Shown: positions 1-9,042 of the stretch, piece by piece
Position numbering within the stretch: the first letter of the stretch is position 1
How the letters are laid out: each line of letters starts with the position of its first letter
Source: Bacteriovoracaceae bacterium
GTDB taxonomy: Bacteria > Bdellovibrionota > Bacteriovoracia > Bacteriovoracales > Bacteriovoracaceae
Length of the DNA: 64,000 nt
NCBI GenBank assembly: GCA_018649885.1
Contig: JABIHA010000084.1
Span: 62,001 to 126,000, forward strand
Direction of reading: 5' to 3'
Program-made: the position numbers and the translations under genes
The notes under the pieces: model-generated
What the model was told of the DNA's origin: nothing
What the model saw: only the letters and a program-made list of their open reading frames with translations
Database searches by the model: none

Positions 1-141
1 ACAATTGCATATCTCACAGAAGTTTCTATCTTCTTGGTGTGATTCACTTTGCTTTTTTTGTTTTGTGGCCTTTACCGTTCTTTCATTTTGCGCTTTGGTA
101 CTATTGTATCCAGCTTTTTTTAGTGCATCTTTCATAGACAT
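1..141 (-). CDS. hypothetical protein, 5' part only (runs off window)
   Basis: The first 47 codons of a minus-strand gene are visible. The ATG at 141 has AGGAG at 149-153, seven bases upstream. The visible part begins MSMKDALKKAG, is rich in Lys, Gln and Ser, and reaches a FCEIC motif at the window edge, which could be half of a zinc-binding knuckle. No signal peptide is seen. The family cannot be settled from this fragment. Confidence 0.6.
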   Translation of the reverse strand, partial: MSMKDALKKAGYNSTKAQNERTVKATKQKKQSESHQEDRNFCEICNC

Positions 142-363
142 ACTACTTCTCCTGCTATGCCGATAGATCTGTAATTACACTACTTTATACTAATAAAGCC
201 CTGGTTTTTCAATATTATGATTGATTCAAGGTTTCAAAGCTCATTCGCCCCGATGCAAAAAAACTACGAATTATCCACATTATGGACGCTAAGTATGTAG
301 ATTTTTTAGACTCTTAGGCCGTTTGATCATTAATTTGTTAATTAAGTTTTGAGGATAGAGATT

Positions 364-620
364 ATGAAATATTTTACTAAATTACTTTTTTGTAGTGGCC
401 TACTCATTTGCTGGGTTGCCCAGGGCACAGAACTCGATAGTCTTACATTAGGGATGCCCAGCTGATGGACTCTCTTGAAGTTATTGACGAGGAAGTTAAC
501 CGGAGGATGGAGCTAGCACTGAGTGAAATGAAAGATGGAGGTGATTGTAAAGCAGGCCATATTTTACACGCCGTTGGCTCAAAACTCGCGGCCCCTTGGC
601 TTTTAAATCCAAATTTTTAA
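364..620 (+). pseudogene. frameshifted, truncated secreted-protein gene
   Basis: An ATG at 364 opens a signal peptide (MKYFTKLLFCSGLLICWVAQG) but stops at 463-465 after 33 codons. The neighbouring frame, open from about 440 and with an ATG at 465, continues to 620. It reads DAQLMDSLEVIDEEVNRR and then ACK-type polar sequence. One missing base near 445-460 explains the split. The second part resembles the start of the secreted protein at 28051-28968: LPDLNFEVNRRIKHAID there against LEVIDEEVNRRMELALS here, each followed by a Cys some 10-15 residues on. The copy here ends after about 85 residues, against 305 for the intact paralogue. I read it as a decayed and truncated paralogue. A sequencing indel would explain the shift but not the short length. 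Confidence 0.6.
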
Positions 621-628
621 ATAGTTTT

Positions 629-1315
629 TTATTCAACAGTAAGCTTAGCTTCTTGGAGAAGAGTGGAGTATTTATAGTTGTAGCCAAAGTCTTTATCAAT
701 GACGACTTTTCCTGAAACAACGATTGTATCACCAACTTTTACCGTATCATTTGTAGTCACAGTTAAGTCGTGGCTTCCATTTTTTCCACTTCCATCTTGC
801 ACATGAACCCAATTGAGCTTCATGATTTTTGGAGAAAATTTAACAACTTTCCCTCTCACCTGAACTGTTTTATTTACTAGTTTTTTTCTTTTTGTGTGTA
901 TTTCAGAAACTAAGTATTGAGCCTTTTTAATACTGCCCATTTTGACTTTAGAGCTTACTCCGCCAGCTTTTTTTTGCAGTTGGATAAAACTGGTGAAATA
1001 GATTTTCTTAAAAGTTCTACCGAGTGTCTTACTGGTGAAATTCACCATCGGGTTTCCTTTAATAAACTCTACCTGATCACCTTTTTGTAGTGAAACCTTT
1101 GTGGCAGCTGTCCACAGTTTTTCCTTTTTATTATCAATAAGCACATAGGTGTAACCACCAGAGTTCATCGTTTCAACTACAACACCTTTGTGTAATAGTT
1201 TTGGATCTATCTTGCCTGCTTTTTTTGCAACTTTATCACGTGGAAACGCGTATAGAGTTGAAGAGAAAACAATTACTAGAAGTAAAAAAACTGATTTAAG
1301 AGAAGACATATTCAT
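629..1315 (-). CDS. periplasmic protein with two OB-fold-like domains
   Basis: A 228-residue protein with an N-terminal signal peptide (hydrophobic residues about 7-23, ending TLYA). Two similar beta-rich segments follow. The first (about 43-95) contains GGYTYVLIDN and a KVSLQKGDQVEF stretch. The second (about 145-225) has VQVRGKVVKF, NWVHVQDGSG and KVGDTIVVSGKV. This is the pattern of bacterial periplasmic OB-fold proteins related to NrfJ and similar small proteins. The molecular role is unknown; ligand or cofactor binding is only a guess. ATGs at codons 1 and 3 are both possible starts. The gene stands alone, pointing toward the broken gene upstream of it in the window. Confidence 0.65.
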   Translation of the reverse strand: MNMSSLKSVFLLLVIVFSSTLYAFPRDKVAKKAGKIDPKLLHKGVVVETMNSGGYTYVLIDNKKEKLWTAATKVSLQKGDQVEFIKGNPMVNFTSKTLGRTFKKIYFTSFIQLQKKAGGVSSKVKMGSIKKAQYLVSEIHTKRKKLVNKTVQVRGKVVKFSPKIMKLNWVHVQDGSGKNGSHDLTVTTNDTVKVGDTIVVSGKVVIDKDFGYNYKYSTLLQEAKLTVE

Positions 1316-1475
1316 ACCACTACCTTGAAAAGTTAATAGTTATTGTTTGATCACGCAATATAGCAAATTCTTGTGACTTTGAGATAGGGTTTTCTTAACT
1401 TTTAATTTTTGCAACGCGATGAATTTGGGCAAAAACCTGCCTTAGACCATGCTTTTTGGGCCTCTATCAATACTT

Positions 1476-2129
1476 CTATAGATTTAGCGAGAGCGACCAA
1501 GCAAAGACAAGTTGTGCTCCGTAATATAAAGGAAGCCCGATCAGTCGATTTACAAACTCTTCTTTTACAAAGCGATTTCTCGCTACTGCAATATCAGAGA
1601 AATAAAATAGAAGGGCAGCCATAAGAATTACCTTTGGTGCTCCAGCCCCTACGACAGAAAATGCTGAGATCACCATCAAGGAGATCACGCTTATGTAGGC
1701 AATAACAGGAATCTTAAAATCACTTGAGATACTTTTTGAAAGTTGGGTCCAAATTAATTTTCCTAGTACGGTGATGAAGGCAAGGCCCACAAGCATCCAG
1801 GTAGCACTAAATACTTTTTGACCGAGGATAAAGGCTACCATGTAAAAGAGATGACCAATTAAGAAAGAAGCAATCCCCATTTTAAATATTTTTTCTTTGG
1901 GAGAGAGAAGAAATAGATCTCCAAAGAGACAAAAGACCATAGAGATAGCAATTCCTTTTCCATAAAAGCCTTTATCCCAGGCTCCCAGTGATAGTGCCAA
2001 AAAAAGAAATGCAAATGATGCAATTGTTTTACAGGTGGCTTTGCCCCAGAAAACTTTGTTCCGTTCAAAACAAAGAAGTCCTATGACAGAGAGGATATTT
2101 ACTATTGTTAAAATAACGGAAATCTTCAT
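1476..2129 (-). CDS. YhhN/TMEM86-family membrane protein (lysoplasmalogenase-like)
   Basis: A 217-residue polytopic membrane protein with about eight hydrophobic segments. It shows the family landmarks CLFGDLFLL (about 87-95), GHLFY (about 112-116), and a C-terminal run with FYFSDIAVARNRF and LPLYYGAQLVFAWSL. The conserved Asp residues lie in membrane segments, as in TMEM86 lysoplasmalogenases. Those hydrolyse the vinyl-ether bond of lysoplasmalogens. The bacterial YhhN members are mostly uncharacterised, so substrate is inferred from family only. It is divergent from pcm at 2188; the 58-bp gap must hold both promoters. Confidence 0.85.
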   Translation of the reverse strand: MKISVILTIVNILSVIGLLCFERNKVFWGKATCKTIASFAFLFLALSLGAWDKGFYGKGIAISMVFCLFGDLFLLSPKEKIFKMGIASFLIGHLFYMVAFILGQKVFSATWMLVGLAFITVLGKLIWTQLSKSISSDFKIPVIAYISVISLMVISAFSVVGAGAPKVILMAALLFYFSDIAVARNRFVKEEFVNRLIGLPLYYGAQLVFAWSLSLNL

Positions 2130-2187
2130 AGCTAAACTATCCTTTTACTGACCTTGACAACAATTAAATTAGTACCATATTAAGGAC

Positions 2188-2838
2188 ATGAGGACGAGCC
2201 AACAATTAAGAAATGAAATGGTCAAGAGACAAATTGAAAATCGGGGAGTTCGCGATGGGAGGGTACTCCAAACTTTTCGCAATATGCCTCGAGATGAATT
2301 TGTTCCAGAGGATGCCAAGGCTTGGGCCTATGATGATTGCCCCATTCCTATTGGTTACAATCAAACTATTTCACAACCCTACATAGTTGCTTTTATGGCC
2401 GAGGCACTGGAGTTGAGTTCGGACGAGAGAATTCTTGAGATAGGTACAGGATCTGGATACAACGCTGCAGTTCTATCAAAGTTGTGCAGAGAAGTTTACA
2501 CCATTGAAATTATACCTGAACTTGCAAAGAGAGCTGAAGAAGCCATAGAAAAACAAGATATCAAAAACGCATTTGTAAGGCAGGGAGATGGCTCTCTTGG
2601 ATGGCCTGAAGAGGCTCCTTTTGATGCCATTATTCTCACAGCTGCTCCACCGAAAGAAATACCCATTCCTCTTGTGATTCAATTAAAGCAAGGTGGGAGA
2701 CTCATCGCTCCTGTGGGCGAGGAGACTCAAGAACTGGCTTTGTATATTAAGCAGGGAATAAGTTTAGTTCCCTATCATTTAATGCCAGTGCGCTTTGTTC
2801 CTATGATTGGAAAAATAGCCAAGCAAGCTACCTTGTGA
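2188..2838 (+). CDS. pcm: protein-L-isoaspartate O-methyltransferase
   Basis: A 216-residue SAM-dependent methyltransferase. It contains the family N-terminal MVKRQIENRGVRD, then the substrate-contact segment IGYNQTISQPYIVAFM (about 53-68). The SAM site is ILEIGTGSGYNAAVL (about 79-93), followed by VYTIEIIPEL (motif with acidic ribose-binding Glu), DAIILTAAPPKEIP, and GGRLIAPVG. The length is normal for Pcm (about 210-220). It transfers a methyl group to L-isoaspartyl residues so that damaged proteins can revert to aspartate. The ATG at 2188 directly follows AAGGAC. It converges with the LamG gene with only 10 bp between stops. Confidence 0.95.
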   Translation: MRTSQQLRNEMVKRQIENRGVRDGRVLQTFRNMPRDEFVPEDAKAWAYDDCPIPIGYNQTISQPYIVAFMAEALELSSDERILEIGTGSGYNAAVLSKLCREVYTIEIIPELAKRAEEAIEKQDIKNAFVRQGDGSLGWPEEAPFDAIILTAAPPKEIPIPLVIQLKQGGRLIAPVGEETQELALYIKQGISLVPYHLMPVRFVPMIGKIAKQATL

Positions 2839-2848
2839 CAAAAGTTTT

Positions 2849-4205
2849 TCATTGGTGTCTTTGTCTGCGGGGTATGTATCGTCTCTTAATCGGGTCGGTA
2901 AATAGAAGCGGGGCAGATGCTGCATTATAATGAGCCTGAACAGATACAGTGACGAGTGGAGATGAATAGAGAGCAACTTCATCTATGCGACCAGAAAATT
3001 CTATAGGAACAGCATTTCCTCCAATTCGAAGATTCGGAGAAATCCATGTAGGCGTAGGTTCTGTTCCAGATGCGCTACCTGCGGGAGAGCCTCCATTGAC
3101 GAAAATATCCGTTACTCCACTTCCATGGTGAGTTCCTACAAGGTGGTACCAAGTATTAAGGCTTATGGGAGAACTTGCAGTAGCAGTTAAACTATTTGAG
3201 ACGTCATTCATATAAAAGATAGGGTAACCACCAGTATCAACTTTGAGCCGATAAGTATGACTATTACTACTATCCATTGAAACAATATAGTTATTACTAG
3301 CAAAGCTCGTAATATATACCCAGGCTTCTATTGAGAAAGCTGCACCTGTGAATTGTATTGAGCCACTGGGTGAAGACACCTCTAAAAAATTATTGGTAGT
3401 TCCATCAAAAATACCATAACCAGATAGGTCCCCAGAGACCCCTGCCGAGCCTGAGAAAGAGACTGTACTTCCATTGGACAAACCATTTGCACCTTGCTCA
3501 TCACTTAAGTCATCTAGTCGCCAGTAGGACACAGGGTTGTCATTTGTTATGACCGTATTGTAGGGATCACCTGGGGTTGTTAAATTAAAAATGGAACCAG
3601 TGCAATTTGATAGTGAGTCACCTAAATTGAAGGTGCCATTTAATGTAACTGAATTATTGACTCCTGCCAGGATAGAATCATAGGTACTCCCAAGATAATA
3701 AGCATTTGATAGATCTACATTGCCATTAACTGCAGATGAGGCAGGACAAGCTATATCTGAACTCCAGCCAATGAGGTGAAATTCAATATTTTCACCTGCA
3801 TCAACAGTAAATTCATTATTAGAATTAGCAGAGAATGTGCCGGCCACATCGTCAGCCTCCAGCTTGAAACTACTACCAGAGTCGTAACAAATATTTCCGG
3901 AGCTCTCTATTGGGTAGTCCATGGCCACCATAAAGCAATTTAAATCTCCGGATATGGTTGGTTCAGTAATACCATTTTCCATAAGTCTTGAGCTTTGCCG
4001 ATCAATTTTAAAAGTTACTAGTGCTTTCTCTTTGGTAGATTCATTTTTTAATGAACAAGAAAAAATCAATTTCAGTAATACCATTTTCCATAAGTCTTGA
4101 GCTTTGCCGATCAATTTTAAAAGTTACTAGTGCTTTCTCTTTGGTAGATTCATTTTTTAATGAACAAGAAAAAATCAATAGTGCTGTGATAATAAATTTC
4201 AACAT
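2849..4205 (-). pseudogene. LamG-domain lipoprotein with disrupted 5' end
   Basis: The main open frame (2849-4114) ends in a LamG/concanavalin-like domain: FSIEAWVYITS, LNTWYHLVGTHHG, DIFVNGG and GRIDEVALYSSPL. A Ser/Asn-rich N-terminal half precedes it. The 5' end is rearranged. An ATG at 4205 opens a good lipoprotein signal (MLKFIITALLIFSCS, Cys14), but this frame ends at 4041-4043 after 54 codons because a 109-bp segment is tandemly duplicated at 3962-4179. Remove one copy and the ATG at 4205 reads straight into the LamG frame. In the present sequence the LamG frame can only start at a TTG (4114) or an ATG (4084), giving a short, poor signal that still reaches LIFSCS. The gene is therefore either newly inactivated, re-started, or mis-assembled. 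Confidence 0.7.
3962..4179. repeat. perfect 109-bp direct tandem duplication
   Basis: Positions 3962-4070 and 4071-4179 are identical. Both begin TTCAGTAATACCATTTTCC and end with AAAAAATCAAT. The unit length is not a multiple of three, so the copy shifts the frame of the LamG lipoprotein gene near its start. There are no substitutions between copies, pointing to a very recent event or an assembly error. Confidence 0.95.
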
Positions 4206-4307
4206 AATAATCAATACTATTGATATTCACGTACAAGATCAAAATATATTTTAGATATTAGTGGACGCATTTACTAGGTTTAATGGTGTTTTCATACTGC
4301 GTCTAAT

Positions 4308-5090
4308 CTAAATCACTTTGTTTAAATCATTTACTGAAATGAGGTGAACTTTTATTTCTTTTTTTCCAGATCCGATTATATCAATGCTCTTACTATCTTT
4401 AAAAATCTCAACTTCAAATTCTGATAATTTTAGTGATTCTTTTTTGTATTTTCTATTTGTGTATTGAATATCGCAGAATATATTCTCTTTTGTATTAAAC
4501 ACAATTGATTTAAGCATTGAGGAAACTTGTGAATGATTAAGGTTTTTTACCGCCTCAGTTAGGGCAATGGTACGGCTAGACGGGTATGAAGGCCTGTGGA
4601 CCCAAATATTGTAGCTATTGGTGTAAATTGTTTCAAAGACTAGGTAAATATTTACAGGACCTGCAGAAAAATCACTTCCTCTTGCGATATCTCTAAGTGA
4701 TTCACATAGGCACCATTCTAGGTAGCCACCTGAAAGAAAAATCCTTTGTAATTTTGGTGTTTTTAAATCGTGTGCTCCGCCTACAGTTTTAACAACAGTA
4801 GCAATATCTTTTTGGGTAATAAAATATGAGTCATGGTTTGTGCCGTCTTTTTTAAAGGAGTGAACAGCTTGAATCATGGGGAGATCAATACTTTTCGCCC
4901 ACTGTTTGAGTTTTCTAGACGCAAGTTTAGTTGTTAGTTTTCGGTCCCAAAGGGAGCTATTGTGGCTGAAAAAAACATAGGCTTCCTCATTTAAAAGATG
5001 ATCACTGCTTTCATCTATGACGCTTGCCCTTGCATGACCATATCCACCAAGGAAAAAGGCAGTAATAGCGCAAATCAACATGGCCTTCAT
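4308..5090 (-). CDS. secreted protein of unknown function
   Basis: A 260-residue protein with a signal peptide (MKAMLICAITAFFLGGYGHARAS). I do not recognise the family. It shows an AYVFFSHNSSLWD segment (about 37-49), a cysteine pair in EWCLCESLRDIARG (about 125-138) and a beta-rich C-terminal part ending in EIKVHLISVNDL. It is transcribed alone. The LytTR regulator gene lies upstream on the same strand but is separated from it by a stem-loop and about 170 bp. Confidence 0.6.
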   Translation of the reverse strand: MKAMLICAITAFFLGGYGHARASVIDESSDHLLNEEAYVFFSHNSSLWDRKLTTKLASRKLKQWAKSIDLPMIQAVHSFKKDGTNHDSYFITQKDIATVVKTVGGAHDLKTPKLQRIFLSGGYLEWCLCESLRDIARGSDFSAGPVNIYLVFETIYTNSYNIWVHRPSYPSSRTIALTEAVKNLNHSQVSSMLKSIVFNTKENIFCDIQYTNRKYKKESLKLSEFEVEIFKDSKSIDIIGSGKKEIKVHLISVNDLNKVI

Positions 5091-5201
5091 TTTCCATCCT
5101 CTATTCGATTTGTTTGAAAAATTATGACATGATTATTGCTAAAAGGCTAAATTCAGATCCAGTTATTGCAGTTGGTTTGAAAACAAGGTGATGGCATAAT
5201 T

Positions 5202-5230
5202 AAGCTCCAAGTGTTTGTCTCTTGGAGCTT
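5202..5230 (-). terminator. stem-loop, probable terminator of the LytTR gene
   Basis: A perfect 10-bp inverted repeat, AAGCTCCAAG (5202-5211) and CTTGGAGCTT (5221-5230), with a 9-nt loop. It sits 30 bp past the stop of the minus-strand LytTR gene. The T tract after it is weak (AATTAT), so termination efficiency is uncertain. Confidence 0.55.
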
Positions 5231-5262
5231 CTCAGTTGTTCATAGTCAATCAGGATGAGCAT

Positions 5263-6087
5263 TTAACTCATTATGGCGTTACGCAGTTTTTTTCGATTGT
5301 TGCGCGAAACGTTTAGCTCATTTCCGTATTTTGTTTTAACAACCCAATTACTTCCACTCTCGATAGAGTTAATGAGTTCAAGCTGTACAATACAGTTGCG
5401 ATGAATCTGAATGAATTTTTTGGGATCTAGGCTTGTGCTAAGTTTCTTTAGCGAGAACTCCACAATATATTCTCCCTCAGAAGTATAGGCCATGGTGTAG
5501 TGGTCACTACTCATAAAGTAGGTGATGGTCTCTAAATCGAGAACTTTAGTTTGGTTACCAATTTTAGCGGGAATTTTCTCTAAGTAATCACTCTTTTTAC
5601 TATTAACGAGTTCTTCATTAATTTCAGCCAGATCCTTAATCTCTCTTTCAGAGCTTTTAGTTTTGTCGTAGAAAATAAAAATGAGACTAATGAAAGTTCC
5701 AATCAATATGACAAATGGAGTACTGCTATAACTAACGGCTTCTCGTCCTAAGAAAAGGGCCTTTATGTGCTCGGCCAAAATTGCACCCAGGCTCAGACCA
5801 ATCATGCTAATTACAAACTGTCCCCAAAAGCTAACACTGATGGCCTTGCCAGTTTTTTCTTCACGCAACTCTATCAATCCATAGATAGTTAATGCGGCTA
5901 GCCAGACCATGGAGAAAATTGAGATTCCATAGCTGAGAGAGATTTTTAAAATTGTTGTTGATTGGGAAAATGATCCCTGCTTTAGAACTGCGACCACACA
6001 GAAGCCCAGTACGATGAGCAGCATCCAGCCCAGGCCACTTAAAAACTCTTTGAATGTATCGTTTTCATAAACTGATTCACTTTTCAT
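5263..6087 (-). CDS. membrane-anchored LytTR-family transcriptional regulator
   Basis: A 274-residue protein. The N-terminal half has four hydrophobic segments (about 14-34, 46-68, 85-106, 122-141). A short linker follows, then a LytTR DNA-binding domain (about 175-272) with VLDLETITYFMSSDHYTMAYT, FIQIHRNCIVQLELI and SRNNRKKLRNA. LytTR domains bind direct-repeat promoter sites through beta strands. Membrane-fused versions without a receiver domain are thought to sense signals directly. No histidine kinase gene is adjacent. The start ATG at 6087 has AGGAGAAAG just upstream. Confidence 0.85.
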   Translation of the reverse strand: MKSESVYENDTFKEFLSGLGWMLLIVLGFCVVAVLKQGSFSQSTTILKISLSYGISIFSMVWLAALTIYGLIELREEKTGKAISVSFWGQFVISMIGLSLGAILAEHIKALFLGREAVSYSSTPFVILIGTFISLIFIFYDKTKSSEREIKDLAEINEELVNSKKSDYLEKIPAKIGNQTKVLDLETITYFMSSDHYTMAYTSEGEYIVEFSLKKLSTSLDPKKFIQIHRNCIVQLELINSIESGSNWVVKTKYGNELNVSRNNRKKLRNAIMS

Positions 6088-6341
6088 TACTTTCTCCTAT
6101 AAAAATGAAGTTTTACTGTAAAGCTATAATTGGCCGGTAGTGACCTATTTTCAAACGTTTAGTTCCGGGTGGTATGAAAATTTAACTGAATGGTAGCTTT
6201 TCCATTGGTGATTTATGGATGGGCGGGTGGATTTGTAGCTGGATCAAAACATGTCAGTGTTTCGCCATTGGGGGGGGCTTTGAGCGAACACTCTATCAAT
6301 TCACTTTCAGAGAATTAGTTCAAACCTGTTGAAAATTTTCA

Positions 6342-6551
6342 TCAGAAATAATACTCCGTATTAAAAAATAATGGTGGGTGCCACAGAAGTTGAGTACCGC
6401 TCCCTATAAAACAAGAGTAAGCCACATTGATAATTACTAGAAAAGTTCCAACAAAATGGAGTGAGCGGCATATTGAGTTTGTATGCTGACTTAAATAGTA
6501 TGGGTAAAATTCTGAAAGTGTATTGTATTTTTTTGTTTCATGGACTCTCAC
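6342..6551 (-). CDS. short DUF962/Mpo1-like protein, probably truncated
   Basis: 69 codons. The N-terminal part carries the family signature: EFYPYYLSQHTNSICRSLHFVGT followed by a hydrophobic segment. Full family members are about 100 residues or more and continue with a second membrane helix and a GHFFFEKN motif. Here the frame ends after LLWHPPLFFNTEYYF, and I found no continuation on this strand in the next 150 bp. The ATG lies 3 bp after the stop of the upstream P-loop kinase gene, so the two would be co-transcribed. Probably a remnant of an Mpo1-like membrane protein. Confidence 0.5.
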   Translation of the reverse strand: MRVHETKKYNTLSEFYPYYLSQHTNSICRSLHFVGTFLVIINVAYSCFIGSGTQLLWHPPLFFNTEYYF

Positions 6552-6554
6552 TAT

Positions 6555-7112
6555 TTAAACTAATAGATCCCTAATTTCTAAACAACTTTGATGAATACTC
6601 TTACCTTCTGTGTAAATGATGTGTTTAGCAAGTCGATAATTTGATGGATGCTCAATGAAATTTTTATTGGCAGTGATATTGGTTTCGTCTAATTTTTCTT
6701 TTCTTCGCTTTTCAAGTCTTTCATTGAAAATTTCTAATGACCTCTTCTTATCTTCACAGGGAAGAATGAGAAAGACATTGGGAATCTCACGCAGTAATTC
6801 ACTTACATAATTAAATTGATCGGGATCGGTAAAATAAGAATGTCCAGCGCCAAAATCGATAATAGACTCAGGGAATTCACCAATGATTCCTTCAACGGCA
6901 TCAACTTCAAAAGGCTTCCAATACTCTAGCATTTCGGAAAATGAATCTAGGATTTGCTCTTTTTCCAAGCTAAAGCCTTTTTTATAGTAGTAATACCAAC
7001 GCAAGCGATCCATGGGAACTCTTGGTATATTTGTCACTTTGGCCAATTCACTTGCTATAGTGCTTTTTCCTGTAGCCATAGGACCGATTAGAATGATTGG
7101 TTTCTTGTTCAT
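6555..7112 (-). CDS. P-loop kinase-like protein (shikimate-kinase-like fold)
   Basis: A 185-residue protein. It opens with a Walker A motif, ILIGPMATGKSTIASELAK (about 6-24), then PMDRLRWYYY where small-molecule kinases place substrate-binding Asp/Arg. VDAVEGIIGEFP, NVFLILPCEDKKRSL and the C-terminal TEGKS follow the adenylate/shikimate-kinase-like pattern. The substrate is unknown. The ATG overlaps the stop of the cupin gene by 4 bp, so the pair is translationally coupled. Confidence 0.75.
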   Translation of the reverse strand: MNKKPIILIGPMATGKSTIASELAKVTNIPRVPMDRLRWYYYYKKGFSLEKEQILDSFSEMLEYWKPFEVDAVEGIIGEFPESIIDFGAGHSYFTDPDQFNYVSELLREIPNVFLILPCEDKKRSLEIFNERLEKRRKEKLDETNITANKNFIEHPSNYRLAKHIIYTEGKSIHQSCLEIRDLLV

Positions 7113-7630
7113 AGGTATTCTTTGGGCCAGTACTGTCTGGGGTCTTCCTCACCCTTCCAGTAATCAGCTTCTTTATTTTTTTGGTATACAGAATAATTGT
7201 GACCGCCTTCAGGTTTAGCAATTGAGGTTAATATCTTCTTGCTATCAGGATACTCACAAATATCGAGGTCTTCATTGTTTGAAATGGCAATGAAATGAAA
7301 GTCTTCATCAGTGTGATTGTAAAATTGATGAGCAAACTCTAGGCCTGTTTTAAAATGAATGATGTCGCCTTTTTTCACTTCTTTGTACTTATCACCTTGA
7401 CGAAGCATTGCTTTTCCATCGAGAACAATAAAAAGTTCTTCTTCGGCAAAGTGGCAATGAAGAGGACATGAGAAAAACTTTGGTGATAATTTTTCAGCAT
7501 GAAACCCAAGATTCTTTGTTCCCATTTTTGAGGATATATCAGCAGATTCACTTTTGTAGCTCATGCCTTCAGACCAAGGCTTGTACTCAAGCTGATCTAG
7601 ATTCATCACATTTTTCCAATCTTCTTTCAT
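7109..7630 (-). CDS. cupin-domain protein
   Basis: A 173-residue cytoplasmic protein with a cupin barrel. Motif 1 is CPLHCHFAEEELFIVLDGKA (about 56-75; His, His and Glu metal ligands). Motif 2 is KKGDIIHFKTGLEFAHQFYN (about 85-104). The tail KEADYWKGEED is typical of small cupins annotated as sugar- or auxin-binding-like. Function and substrate are not determinable. It is the first gene of a cupin, P-loop kinase, DUF962 operon on the minus strand. Confidence 0.8.
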   Translation of the reverse strand: MKEDWKNVMNLDQLEYKPWSEGMSYKSESADISSKMGTKNLGFHAEKLSPKFFSCPLHCHFAEEELFIVLDGKAMLRQGDKYKEVKKGDIIHFKTGLEFAHQFYNHTDEDFHFIAISNNEDLDICEYPDSKKILTSIAKPEGGHNYSVYQKNKEADYWKGEEDPRQYWPKEYL

Positions 7631-7693
7631 TTTAAATCCTATGGAGGTTAAGTATGATTGAATCTAGCAAAATTGAGTTATACACGGCAATAA

Positions 7694-7798
7694 TTATATT
7701 GTTTTAGCAAGCATAGAGGCAAAAGACAGGGCGTGATGGCCAGAGCCTTTAATGGTAAATGTTTGTGATTTTCCTGGAAGAATCAGTTTAGACGAATA
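7694..7798 (-). pseudogene. possible C-terminal gene remnant
   Basis: A minus-strand frame of about 34 codons closed by TAA at 7694-7696 and preceded by a stop just upstream. It reads SKLILPGKSQTFTIKGSGHH and then ends SMLAKTI. The GSGHHAL piece is reminiscent of the catalytic-His region of alpha/beta hydrolases, but the match is too short to be sure. There is no start codon or ribosome site. Confidence 0.25.
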
Positions 7799-7831
7799 TA
7801 CTTATAGAAGTAGTCAGTAAAGGAGATTCTT

Positions 7832-8884
7832 TTGAAGATAGCAGCATATATATTTTTATTTTTCACTATCTCTTTTAGTGCTCTTTCAATGGGCCCAATA
7901 AAAAAGGCCACTTTTGCGGGGGGCTGTTTTTGGTGTATGGAGCCGCCTTTTGAAAAATTAGCGGGAGTCCAGTCTGTGATTTCTGGGTTTAGTGGTGGCG
8001 TAAAAAAAAATCCAAGCTATCAGGACGTGGCCTATGGAAAAACCAAACACATTGAATCAGTTCAAGTTACCTACGACTCTAGCGTCATTTCTTACCAGAA
8101 ACTACTAGAGACCTTTTGGACAAATGTTGATCCCACAGATAGTGGAGGGCAATTTGTCGACCGAGGTCATCAATATACCACTGCTATTTTTTATCATAGT
8201 GATGAGCAAAGAAAAGCAGCTGAGGTATCAATTGGTAAATTAAAAACCTTGAAAATCTTTAATAAGCCTATAGTAACTAAAATTAGAAGTTTTAATGAAT
8301 TTTTTCCAGCCGAGGAAAGCCACCAAGATTATTACAAAAAATCTACGTTTACAGCATTAAAGTACAAGTATTATCGTTCAAGATCTGGACGGGATGAATT
8401 CATTGAAAAGTATTGGAGTGATAACCGCATTTTTTTAAATAGTGTGAAACAAAAATATGCAAGGCCAAGTGAAAAAATAATTAAAGAAAGACTTACTAAA
8501 CTCCAATTTAATGTCACTCAAAATGATGCAACAGAGAGACCATTTAAAAATAGCTATTGGGATAATAAAAAAGAGGGGATCTATGTGGATATTGTTTCTG
8601 GTGAACCACTTTTTAGCTCCAAAGACAAATTTAAGTCGGGCACCGGATGGCCTTCGTTTACAAAACCACTTGAACCTCAGCATGTAGTTGAAAAAGCAGA
8701 TCACTTATTTGGTATGAAAAGAGTGGAGGTTCGTTCACGTTATGGGAACTCACATTTAGGTCACATATTTAATGACGGACCAAAACCTACCAATCTTAGA
8801 TATTGCATTAACTCATCGGCATTGCGCTTTATAGCCAAAAAGGATCTTAAAAAGCAGGGTTATGCAGAATATGCAGGCCGCTAA
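7832..8884 (+). CDS. msrAB: exported bifunctional methionine sulfoxide reductase MsrA-MsrB
   Basis: A 350-residue fusion. The TTG start at 7832 has AAGGAG eight bases upstream. Residues 1-19 form a signal peptide, so the enzyme probably works in the periplasm. The MsrA domain (about 24-180) has the catalytic [14 protein letters not shown] (Cys32), then [15 protein letters not shown] and [11 protein letters not shown]. The MsrB domain (about 215-345) has [25 protein letters not shown] and the catalytic [11 protein letters not shown] (Cys325). Together they reduce the S and R epimers of methionine sulfoxide in oxidised proteins. No thioredoxin-like electron donor domain is fused, unlike PilB-type proteins. 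Confidence 0.93.
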   Translation: MKIAAYIFLFFTISFSALSMGPIKKATFAGGCFWCMEPPFEKLAGVQSVISGFSGGVKKNPSYQDVAYGKTKHIESVQVTYDSSVISYQKLLETFWTNVDPTDSGGQFVDRGHQYTTAIFYHSDEQRKAAEVSIGKLKTLKIFNKPIVTKIRSFNEFFPAEESHQDYYKKSTFTALKYKYYRSRSGRDEFIEKYWSDNRIFLNSVKQKYARPSEKIIKERLTKLQFNVTQNDATERPFKNSYWDNKKEGIYVDIVSGEPLFSSKDKFKSGTGWPSFTKPLEPQHVVEKADHLFGMKRVEVRSRYGNSHLGHIFNDGPKPTNLRYCINSSALRFIAKKDLKKQGYAEYAGR

Positions 8885-9042
8885 TTTTTTAAAAGCCTAG
8901 CTATCTTTTAGTTTTTTTGTCATTGTCTCAGTTTACTGAGATCTCACCTTTTTCAAAGTAACATTGCATTGATTAGCCGCGTCGCAGTTGAACCATCCTC
9001 TATTTAATGGTTTATTTCTAGGGATTTTCTATGGAGGTTTAG

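Noticed and set aside
1409..1624. 71-codon plus-strand ORF
   Set aside because: It is antisense to the YhhN-family membrane protein gene and has no ribosome site or protein-like features.
6190..6310. Plus-strand frame with GWAGGFVAGSKH, vaguely like the missing half of the DUF962 protein
   Set aside because: It lies on the opposite strand to the 6342-6551 gene, and the likeness rests on a few residues.
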